NCBI GenBank assembly: GCA_949372655.1
Contig: CASIAI010000002.1
Coordinates: 62,001 to 126,000, forward strand
DNA: 64,000 nucleotides
From: Candidatus Poseidoniaceae archaeon
Lineage (GTDB): Archaea; Thermoplasmatota; Poseidoniia; Poseidoniales; Poseidoniaceae
Direction: 5' to 3'
The notes below the pieces were generated by a model. That model made no database searches and was not told where the DNA came from. It saw nothing but the letters and a program-made list of their open reading frames with translations. Shown in pieces: positions 43,471-51,308 of this stretch; position 1 is the first letter of the stretch, and each line of letters starts with the position of its first letter. A program made the position numbers and the translations under genes.

Positions 43471-44775
43471 ATGGGTAAAATTGATGATATCATGAATACG
43501 GTAAATGAACAACTTAGCGCAGCGGATAACCTAAACCCCTTTTTCAAATTCGGGATCTGTATTGTTCTTACAGTAGCTGCATTTCAAATTGTCAAATACG
43601 GGATAGTGAGACCATGGGGTCGTATTGTTATGTCCACAGATACAGCATGGGACGACAAATTACACCGGCCAGTGGCAACAAGAGCCTACTTTTTCCTCTA
43701 TGTGGGAGCAATCCAATTAACTCTATTATGGGTATTTGAGGATTTTTCATTTAATGAAACTCTAGATCCTTTGTTTTCAGCAACCTATATCATTCTAGCA
43801 ACATCTATCGTTAGTGTTTCAATAAAGCATATTATTCCTATGATACTTGATAAGTTCACTGAAAAGTCAAGTGTCACCGTTTCTGGTAGTAATCCTTTGA
43901 TCACCTTTACTCTCCGATTTATTATTTGGTTCGGTGGTCTTTATCTGGCTCTCACAGAACTTGGAATTGAATTATTTGGAGTACTGGCTTCTTTGGCAGT
44001 ATTTTCATTAATCATCGGTTTGGCAGTTCAACAGACACTTGGAAACATCATTAACTCATTTTTGTTAGCAATCGACCGTCCTTTCGAAATTGGTGACCGT
44101 ATTGAAGTTGAAGGTACATGGGGTTCTGTTGTTGGTACAGGTATTCTTTCGACCAAGGTTCTTGACCGTGATGAAAGACTTGTAGTAATTCCAAATAATA
44201 CTCTGGTACAATCTACCATCATCAATCACGCTCGTGGTGGCGGCGATGGAGTTGCACGTCGTATTTCTTTAGTAGTTGACATCGGTGTAGATTACCGTGA
44301 GAAGAATGAACACGTTAAATTGACAATGATGCAAATTGCAAAGAAGTGTGAATACGTCATGGAAGCACCAACGCCTAGAGTTCTGTTGACTGAATTAGGG
44401 GACTTTGCCAAAATTTTCAGATTATTTGCTTGGGTCCATGATTATTCTGATGAACTACTTGCTCGTGATTGGTTGCTAAGAACGATCGATAGCAGTTTCT
44501 CTGATGAAGGAATTAACATTCCGTATCCTACCTCGGTGGAATTGACAGAAAGCATCTATACTCAGGCTGAAAAAGTAAGACAAGAAGCTGCAGTGCGTAG
44601 AATGAAACAAGAGGAAAAGAGACACCTTGGTGAGAGAGAAGAAGCTAAACTGAGTTTTGAGAAAATCCAAGAGCAACTAAAGGATGTGAACCTCGATGCA
44701 AAAATAAAGGCTAAACTTGAGGAAGAATCACGAGCCCTCGAAATTATAATCAATATGTTTGAATCTGGTGACTGA
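43471..44775 (+). CDS. mscS: Mechanosensitive ion channel, MscS family
   Basis: 434 residues from ATG 43471 (GTG 43462 upstream is in frame). It opens under membrane tension to release solutes after osmotic down-shock. Four or five N-terminal spans are visible (about residues 25-45, 68-90, 98-120, 142-165 and 170-195). The pore helix and beta domain follow: LIIGLAVQQTLGNIINSFLL, then FEIGDRIEVEGTWGSVVGTG and LVVIPNNTLVQSTIIN. The alpha/beta vestibule ends near residue 355. The last 80 residues are a charged coiled coil (REEAKLSFEKIQEQLKD). A broken copy of that coiled-coil tail follows directly. Confidence 0.93.
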   Translation: MGKIDDIMNTVNEQLSAADNLNPFFKFGICIVLTVAAFQIVKYGIVRPWGRIVMSTDTAWDDKLHRPVATRAYFFLYVGAIQLTLLWVFEDFSFNETLDPLFSATYIILATSIVSVSIKHIIPMILDKFTEKSSVTVSGSNPLITFTLRFIIWFGGLYLALTELGIELFGVLASLAVFSLIIGLAVQQTLGNIINSFLLAIDRPFEIGDRIEVEGTWGSVVGTGILSTKVLDRDERLVVIPNNTLVQSTIINHARGGGDGVARRISLVVDIGVDYREKNEHVKLTMMQIAKKCEYVMEAPTPRVLLTELGDFAKIFRLFAWVHDYSDELLARDWLLRTIDSSFSDEGINIPYPTSVELTESIYTQAEKVRQEAAVRRMKQEEKRHLGEREEAKLSFEKIQEQLKDVNLDAKIKAKLEEESRALEIIINMFESGD

Positions 44776-44776
44776 T

Positions 44777-45016
44777 GGGCTGAATGGAAGTATCTATACT
44801 CAAGCTGCATCATCTAAGTAAAAAGCGGCAGTACGGGATATTATCAAATAAGTGAAAAAGTTGCAAAAAGAGAGCAGCATAGCAAAACAAGAGTTAGTCA
44901 AGTTACAGAAACAACTTAGAGATTTTAATCTAGATTGAAGTATTCGTACTGAACCTGAAGAAGAGATACGCCAACTTGAAACAGTTGTAAATATTTTTGA
45001 TAATCAAGATATCTAA
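44777..45016 (+). pseudogene. Decayed duplicate of the mscS C-terminal tail
   Basis: Starting one base after the mscS stop, a single reading frame of 80 codons repeats the end of MscS but has stop codons inside. SIYTQA is identical to the channel. Further on, QLRDFNLD aligns with QLKDVNLD, and then EEEIRQLETVVNIFDNQ aligns with EEESRALEIIINMFESG. In-frame stops are present at about 44819 (TAA), 44849 (TAA) and 44936 (TGA), and the frame ends at TAA 45014-45016. No start codon or upstream part of the channel is present. It is a tandem duplication remnant, or the tail of a second channel whose front was deleted. Confidence 0.8.
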
Positions 45017-45041
45017 TCAATAGTTCCTTAGTGACCCTATC

Positions 45042-48000
45042 ATGATTGGCGTGGTTTATATGTGCCCTATCGGCTACAACAAAAATATGCAGACCGGCGT
45101 AAGCAATGTCAATTCCATTAAAGCGGCGTTTTTGATTATGATTATGATAATCATGACCCAAGTCGGGTACTTAGACCTGATAAATAGTCCAAGAACCGGT
45201 AATGATTCTTTTGATGAGGAATCATCGGTGATGGAAACGGGAGGGTCTGGCTCTGCCTTTGCTTATGCAAACAACAAGCTGTCTGCTGGAAATTCCCACA
45301 CCTGTGCCATCCTTGACAACGGCGACCTGAAGTGTTGGGGGCTGGGATGGCACGGACAGTTGGGCGATGGAGGAAGCGGGTTTGGCTACTACACCAACGC
45401 ACCTTCATCCACCGCCATCAACCTCGGCAGTGGCCGAACGGCCGTTGCTGTGTCTGCTGGAGGTTCCCACACCTGCGCCATCCTTGACAACGGCGACCTG
45501 AAGTGTTGGGGGTATGGCGGCAACGGACAGTTGGGCGATGGAGGAAGCAACACGAACACCAACGCACCTTCATCCACCGCCATCAACCTCGGCACGGGCC
45601 GCACGGCCGTTGCGGTGTCTGCTGGAGAGTCCCTCACCTGCGCCATCCTTGACAACGGCGACATGAAGTGTTGGGGGCGGGACAATTACGGACAGTTGGG
45701 CGACGGTGGAAGCAACACGGACACCAACGCACCTTCATCCACCGCCATCAACCTCGGCACGGGCCGAACGGCCGTTGCGGTGGCTGCTGGAGATCACCAC
45801 ACCTGTGCCATCCTTGACAACGGCGACCTGAAGTGTTGGGGGCGGGACAGCCAAGGACAGTTGGGCGATGGAGGAAGCAACACGGACACCAACGCACCTT
45901 CATCCACCGCCATCAACCTCGGCAGTGGCCGAACGGCCGTTGCGGTGTCTGCTGGAAATGCCCACACCTGCGCCATCCTTGACAACGGCGACCTGAAGTG
46001 TTGGGGGTATGACGGCGTCGGACAGTTGGGCGATGGAGGAAGCAACACGAACACCAACGCACCTTCATCCACCGCCATCAACCTCGACAGTGGCCGAACG
46101 GCCGTTGCTGTGTCTGCTGGAAATGCCTACACCTGCGCCATCCTTGACAACGGCGACCTGAAGTGTTGGGGGTATGACGCCCAAGGACAGTTGGGCGATG
46201 GAGGAAGCAACACGAACACCAACGCACCTTCATCCACCGCCATCAACCTCGGCACGGGCCGAACGGCCGTTGCGGTGGCTGGTGGAAATAACCACAACTG
46301 CGCCATCCTTGACAACGGCGAGGCGAAGTGTTGGGGGTATAACTCCCAAGGAGAGTTGGGCGATGGAGGAAGCAACACCAATCAGGGTTCACCGGTAGCT
46401 GTTTCTGGCAGCAACACCTGGGAATCCTCAACCGGACTGAGCAGCGGTTCAGGCTCCTCGCAAAGCAACTTTACCTCCAGCGTCGAAGGTGCAGAACTCA
46501 TCATCGATGAGGCCATGACCAACATCACCTTCCAGTACAACGCCAGCGCGGCAAGCGGCTCAGGCAGCGGCTCAGGCAGCGGCTCAGGCGGCGGCTCAGG
46601 CACCACAACCAACGGCAACGGAACAACATGGCAGGTGGCTGATTATGGTGGCGAATCTGGCAGCAGTGTCCCCGGAGTATACATGGAGATACTCGTCGGT
46701 GATACGCTCTACTTCAGTGCGAATGATGGAAGCAGCGGCAGAGAACTGTGGGCTCATGATGCCTCAAACTCTTCAACTTGGCAGGTGGCTGATATCGAAA
46801 GCGGAACTGGCAACAGTAACCCCGGACAATACATGGAGATCTTAGTCGGTGATACGCTCTACTTCGGTGCGACTGATGGAAGCAGCGGCCACGAACTGTG
46901 GGCACATGATACCTCAAACGCCTCAACTTGGCAGGTGGCTGATATCAACAGCGGGACTGGCAGCAGTAACCCCGGATATTGCTACCCCGGACAAGACATG
47001 TCGATACTCGTCGGTGATACGCTCTACTTCAGTGCGACTGATGGAAGCAGCGGCTACGAACTGTGGGCTCATGATACCTCAAACGCCTCAACTTGGCGGG
47101 TGACTGATATCTACAGCGGTGGTGACAGTAACCCCGGACAATACATGTCGATACTCGTCGGTGATACGCTCTACTTCAGTGCGGAGGATGGAAGCTACGA
47201 CAGCGAACTGTGGGCTCATGATACCTCAAACGCCTCAACTTGGCGGGTGGCTGATATCCGCAGCGGATCTATCGGCAGTAGCCCCGGGCTTTACATGTCG
47301 ATGCTCGTCGGTGATACGCTCTACTTCGATGCGGCTGATGGAAGCAGCGGCAACGAACTGTGGGCTCATGATACCTCAAACGCCTCAACTTGGCGGGTGG
47401 CTGATATCAACAGCGGAATTGGCAGCAGTAACCCCGGACAATCCATGTCGATATTCGTCGGTGATACGCTCTACTTCAGTGCGTGGGATGGAAGCAGCGG
47501 CAACGAACTGTGGGCTCATGATACCTCAAACGCCTCAACTTGGCGGGTGGCTGATATCAACAGCGGAATTGGCAACAGTAACCCCGGAGATGACATGTCG
47601 ATACTCGTCGGTGATACGCTCTACTTCGATGCGTCTTCGCCAAGCAGCGGCTACGAACTGTGGGCTCATGATACCTCAAACTCTTCAACTTGGCGGGTGA
47701 CTGATATCAACAGCGGAACTGGAATCCAACATGGCAGTAACCCCGGACAATACATGTCGATACTCGTCGGTGATACGCTCTACTTCAGTGCGACTGATGG
47801 AAGCAGCGGCCACGAACTATGGGCACATGATACCTCAAACGCCTCAACTTGGCAGGTGGCTGATATCGACAGCGGAACTGGCGGCAGTAGCCCCGGATCT
47901 TACATGTCGATGCTCGTCGGTGATACGCTCTACTTCAGTGCAAATGATGGAAGCAGCGGCCACGAACTGTGGGCTCATCAACCAGGTGAAATCACCTCAC

Positions 48001-51000
48001 TGAGCAGCGGCTCAGGCAGCGGCTCAGGCAGCGGCTCAGGCAGCGGCTCAGGCACCACAACCAATGGAAACGGTACTGTTTGGCAGGTGGCTGATATCTT
48101 CAGCGGGACTGGAAGCAGTGCCCCCGGAGCGAACATGGAGATACTCGTCGGTGATACGCTCTACTTCGATGCGGCTGGTGTTTCAGGTCACGCCCACGAA
48201 CTATGGGCTCATGATACCTCAAACGCCTCAACTTGGCGGGTGGCTGATATCAACAGTGGGACTGACGGCAGTTTCCCCGGAGAATACATGGCGATACTCG
48301 TCGGCGACACAATCTACTTCAGTGCGGATGATGGAAGCAGCGGCGACGAACTGTGGGCTCATGATACCACAAACGCCTCAACTTGGCAGGTGGCTGATAT
48401 TTACAGTGGGGGTAGTAGTAGTAACCCCGGAGAACACATGGAGATACTCGTCGGTGATACGATCTACTTCAGTGCAAATGATGGAAGCAGCGGCCACGAA
48501 CTGTGGGCCCATGATACCTCAAACGCCTCAACTTGGCGGGTGACTGATATTAACAGCGGAACTGGCAGCAGTAACCCCGGATATAACGGTCTAGAGATAT
48601 CGGTCGGTGATACGCTCTACTTCAGTGCGAATGATGGAAGCAGCGGCAACGAACTCTGGGCTCATGATACCACAAACGCCTCAACTTGGCAGGTGGCTGA
48701 TATTTACAGTGGGGGTAGTAGTAGTAGTAGTAACCCCGGAGAAGACATGGCGATACTCGTCGGTGATACCCTCTACTTCAATGCGAATGAAGGTCATGTC
48801 GCTCCAAATCGCGGCAGAGAACTGTGGGCTCATGATACCTCAAACGCCTCAACTTGGCTGGCAGCCGATATCTGCCCAGACCACCCGTCAGGAACGGTGG
48901 GCTCCAGTTCCCCCGGATCTAGCGGTCTAGAGATATTAATCGGTGACACGCTCTACTTCAGTGCAACTGATATCTTCAGCGGGACTGGCAGCAGCGGCAT
49001 AGAACTGTGGGCTCATGATACCTCAAACTCCTCAACTTGGCGGGTGGCTGATATCAACAGCGGGGCTGACAACAGTCGCCCCGGGCAATATATGGAGAGC
49101 TTAGTCGGTGATACGCTTTACTTCGATGCTGATGATGGAAGCAGCGGCAAAGAACTGTGGGCCCATGATACCTCAAACGCCTCAACTTGGAAGGTGGCTG
49201 ATATTAGCAGCGGTGGTACATACTCCAGCAGTTACCCCGGGCAATATTTGGAGAGCTTAGTCGGTGATACGCTCTACTTCAGTGCGTATGATGCAAGCAA
49301 CGACATAGAACTGTGGGCTCATGATACCTCAAACGCCTCAACTTGGCAGGTGGCTGATATTTACAGTGGGGGTGGGGTGGGTTCTTCTAGTAGCCCCGGA
49401 TCAACCATGGGGATACTCGTCGGTGATACGCTCTACTTCGATGCGAGTGATGCAAACGGCGGCAGAGAACTGTGGGCTCTTCAACCAGGTGAAATCACCT
49501 CACTGAGCAGCGGCTCAGGCAGCGGCTCAGGCAGTGGCGGCTCAGGCAGCGGCATGACCAACGTCACCGGTGCAACAAGTTGTGTTGCTTCTCCAAACCT
49601 ACCAACCGGCCTATCCATCGACAGCAGCACGTGCACCATCAGCGGTACACCAACGGTCACGACAAGCAATGCCACCTACACGGTTACGGCGGTCATCAAT
49701 TCAACAACATTCCAGACGACCGTATGGCTCTCCTCCTCACCGTTCGCAACCATCACCTCAACGGTGGAAGGTGCGCATCTCAATCTTGGTGAAGCTATGG
49801 GCCCGATCACGCTCAACTACACTTCACAAGCGGGTAACGGAACCCTGTACAACGGCAACGGTACTGCTTGGATGGTCTATGCTAATCATGTAAGTAGTAC
49901 TCTCGGAGGTGGAGTCTCTCTTAACCCTCCGGTGTCCATGGGCGACAATATCTATTACAGAAGCGGTGTATGGAACAGATCTTCGACCGATTATACAGGA
50001 TATGAATTATGGAAGAGCGACGGAACAGCGAATGGCACAGTGCAGGTCAAGGACATCAACAGCGGAACAGCTAACAGTGATCCCGAACAATTGACAGTCA
50101 TTGGCAATACGCTCTTTTTCACAGCCGAAGACGGTAGTCCCGGTAGTCACCCATCACTTTGGAAGACAGATGGAACAGAAGCAGGCACGGTGCGACTAAC
50201 GAATCCCACCTATCAAGGAGGTCCCTCTGGACTTTCAGTCATGAACGACACCCTCTATTTCTGTAATGGCGGCCTTTGGAAGAGTGACGGAACAATCAAT
50301 GGCACAATGCTGGTCCACCAAGAGAGCGGCTTTGGAGTGTGCCGTTACGAAACTACAGTCGTTGGTAATACGATTTATTTTGCTGGAACAGCGTCCGTTG
50401 GTAACGATGGAATTGAATTATGGAAGAGCGACGGAACAGCCAATGGCACAGTGCAGGTCAAGGACATCCGCAGCAACAGCCCCAACAGTATGCCCAGCGA
50501 TTTCATAGCCATGGGCAACGCAGTCTATTTCAACGCCAACGACGGAATACACGGAAAGGAATTGTGGAAAAGTGACGGAACTGCGAATGGCACGGTGCTG
50601 GTGAAGGATCTTTGGAACGGAACTTTAGATCAGGCTTGGAACGGAGCCCAGCAAATGACAGTCATCGGCAACACCCTCTATTTCACGTCCTACACCGCAA
50701 CTTACGGAAACGAATTGTGGAAGAGCGATGGAACAACCAATGGTACGATATTGGTCAAGGACATCGCCAATGGAAGCGTTGGGAGTAATCCAGGATATCT
50801 TGCGCCCGTTGACAACACTCTCTTTTTCACAGCCGACGACGGAACCCACGGAAGGGAATTGTGGAAGACTGATGGAACTGAAGCAGGCACGCTGATGGTC
50901 AAGGACATCAACAACGGAAGTGGAGATAGTTCCCCCAACCATCACCTAAAAGTTGGCAACACCCACTTTTTCAGAGCCAACGATGGAATCCACGGAATTG

Positions 51001-51308
51001 AACTGTGGAGGAGCGATGGAACAGAAGCAGGCACGTTGATGGTCCAAGACATTAACAACGGAACTCTTGGTAGTTTACCCAATACTCAGTTCACATCCAT
51101 TGGCACTACACTCTATTTCCAAGCCAACGACGGAACGGGGAGTCAATTGTGGGCTTTAGACCCTACCAACATCATCCTCAACACCCCACCACCCGTTTCA
51201 TGGGAAACCGACCCTGCATTACCTGCAGGAATGAGCATCTCGAACGGCGTTATCAGTGGAACACCTTCGGTTTATGCCAACAATCAGACCTACACGAGTT
51301 TATGCTAA
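45042..51308 (+). CDS. Giant surface protein, locus A, 5' part (RCC1 propeller and three ELW arrays)
   Basis: 2088 residues in one frame, then a stop caused by a frameshift (see the second part). The start is uncertain: ATGs at 45042, 45060 and 45087 all precede the signal segment AAFLIMIMIIMTQVGYL. In order: seven RCC1-type repeats (45.28-46.43 kb), an Ig-like link with Ser/Gly runs, two arrays of nine units of the type ELWAHDTSNASTWRVADI (46.62-47.99 and 48.08-49.49 kb) each closing with PGEITSLSSGSGSG, an Ig-like segment (49.56-49.85 kb), and nine units of ELWKSDGTANGTV type (49.87-51.17 kb). A last Ig-like module begins with LPAGMSISNGVISGTPS. All parts are secreted beta folds. The role is probably binding of polymers or surfaces. 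Confidence 0.88.
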   Translation: MIGVVYMCPIGYNKNMQTGVSNVNSIKAAFLIMIMIIMTQVGYLDLINSPRTGNDSFDEESSVMETGGSGSAFAYANNKLSAGNSHTCAILDNGDLKCWGLGWHGQLGDGGSGFGYYTNAPSSTAINLGSGRTAVAVSAGGSHTCAILDNGDLKCWGYGGNGQLGDGGSNTNTNAPSSTAINLGTGRTAVAVSAGESLTCAILDNGDMKCWGRDNYGQLGDGGSNTDTNAPSSTAINLGTGRTAVAVAAGDHHTCAILDNGDLKCWGRDSQGQLGDGGSNTDTNAPSSTAINLGSGRTAVAVSAGNAHTCAILDNGDLKCWGYDGVGQLGDGGSNTNTNAPSSTAINLDSGRTAVAVSAGNAYTCAILDNGDLKCWGYDAQGQLGDGGSNTNTNAPSSTAINLGTGRTAVAVAGGNNHNCAILDNGEAKCWGYNSQGELGDGGSNTNQGSPVAVSGSNTWESSTGLSSGSGSSQSNFTSSVEGAELIIDEAMTNITFQYNASAASGSGSGSGSGSGGGSGTTTNGNGTTWQVADYGGESGSSVPGVYMEILVGDTLYFSANDGSSGRELWAHDASNSSTWQVADIESGTGNSNPGQYMEILVGDTLYFGATDGSSGHELWAHDTSNASTWQVADINSGTGSSNPGYCYPGQDMSILVGDTLYFSATDGSSGYELWAHDTSNASTWRVTDIYSGGDSNPGQYMSILVGDTLYFSAEDGSYDSELWAHDTSNASTWRVADIRSGSIGSSPGLYMSMLVGDTLYFDAADGSSGNELWAHDTSNASTWRVADINSGIGSSNPGQSMSIFVGDTLYFSAWDGSSGNELWAHDTSNASTWRVADINSGIGNSNPGDDMSILVGDTLYFDASSPSSGYELWAHDTSNSSTWRVTDINSGTGIQHGSNPGQYMSILVGDTLYFSATDGSSGHELWAHDTSNASTWQVADIDSGTGGSSPGSYMSMLVGDTLYFSANDGSSGHELWAHQPGEITSLSSGSGSGSGSGSGSGSGTTTNGNGTVWQVADIFSGTGSSAPGANMEILVGDTLYFDAAGVSGHAHELWAHDTSNASTWRVADINSGTDGSFPGEYMAILVGDTIYFSADDGSSGDELWAHDTTNASTWQVADIYSGGSSSNPGEHMEILVGDTIYFSANDGSSGHELWAHDTSNASTWRVTDINSGTGSSNPGYNGLEISVGDTLYFSANDGSSGNELWAHDTTNASTWQVADIYSGGSSSSSNPGEDMAILVGDTLYFNANEGHVAPNRGRELWAHDTSNASTWLAADICPDHPSGTVGSSSPGSSGLEILIGDTLYFSATDIFSGTGSSGIELWAHDTSNSSTWRVADINSGADNSRPGQYMESLVGDTLYFDADDGSSGKELWAHDTSNASTWKVADISSGGTYSSSYPGQYLESLVGDTLYFSAYDASNDIELWAHDTSNASTWQVADIYSGGGVGSSSSPGSTMGILVGDTLYFDASDANGGRELWALQPGEITSLSSGSGSGSGSGGSGSGMTNVTGATSCVASPNLPTGLSIDSSTCTISGTPTVTTSNATYTVTAVINSTTFQTTVWLSSSPFATITSTVEGAHLNLGEAMGPITLNYTSQAGNGTLYNGNGTAWMVYANHVSSTLGGGVSLNPPVSMGDNIYYRSGVWNRSSTDYTGYELWKSDGTANGTVQVKDINSGTANSDPEQLTVIGNTLFFTAEDGSPGSHPSLWKTDGTEAGTVRLTNPTYQGGPSGLSVMNDTLYFCNGGLWKSDGTINGTMLVHQESGFGVCRYETTVVGNTIYFAGTASVGNDGIELWKSDGTANGTVQVKDIRSNSPNSMPSDFIAMGNAVYFNANDGIHGKELWKSDGTANGTVLVKDLWNGTLDQAWNGAQQMTVIGNTLYFTSYTATYGNELWKSDGTTNGTILVKDIANGSVGSNPGYLAPVDNTLFFTADDGTHGRELWKTDGTEAGTLMVKDINNGSGDSSPNHHLKVGNTHFFRANDGIHGIELWRSDGTEAGTLMVQDINNGTLGSLPNTQFTSIGTTLYFQANDGTGSQLWALDPTNIILNTPPPVSWETDPALPAGMSISNGVISGTPSVYANNQTYTSLC
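45277..46425 (+). repeat. Seven RCC1-like repeats, locus A
   Basis: Seven consecutive copies, period about 162 bases (54 residues), of HTCAILDNGDLKCWG followed by GQLGDGGSNTNTNAPSSTA and GRTAVAVSAG. Each copy has a Cys pair. Seven is the number of blades in a closed RCC1 propeller. The copies are very alike at DNA level, and the region has much higher G+C than the archaellum genes (36 of 60 bases in 45481-45540 against 19 of 60 in 30001-30060). Confidence 0.9.
46624..47990 (+). repeat. First nine-unit ELWAHD array, locus A
   Basis: Nine units of about 49 residues: TWRVADINSG, then NPG and LVGDTLYFSATDGSSG, ending in ELWAHD. The last unit ends in ELWAHQPGEITSLSSG and a Ser/Gly linker. This is probably a beta-propeller or solenoid. 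Confidence 0.85.
48078..49488 (+). repeat. Second nine-unit ELWAHD array, locus A
   Basis: Again nine units with the same phrases and the same closing ELWALQPGEITSLSSG followed by Ser/Gly. Units 5 and 6 have longer loops (for example ICPDHPSGTVGSSS). The two arrays look like a duplication of a whole domain. Confidence 0.85.
49866..51171 (+). repeat. Nine-unit ELWKSDGT array, locus A
   Basis: Nine diverged units of the pattern ELWKSDGTANGTVLVKDI ... GNTLYFTANDG, closing with QLWALDPTN. The same type of unit occurs in the protein at 12.1-14.3 kb (GREMWVSDGTSSGTQ). Confidence 0.85.

Noticed and set aside
45389-46381. Minus-strand frames opposite the RCC1 repeats of locus A
   Set aside because: They repeat with the same period as the plus-strand blades and have no signals of their own.
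47119-47700. A 193-codon plus-strand frame within the ELWAHD arrays, and similar ones at 47731-48003 and 48064-48543
   Set aside because: They are the repeated DNA read in the wrong frame (recurring RYSSVIRSTSVR). They have no start site and are interrupted wherever the repeats vary.
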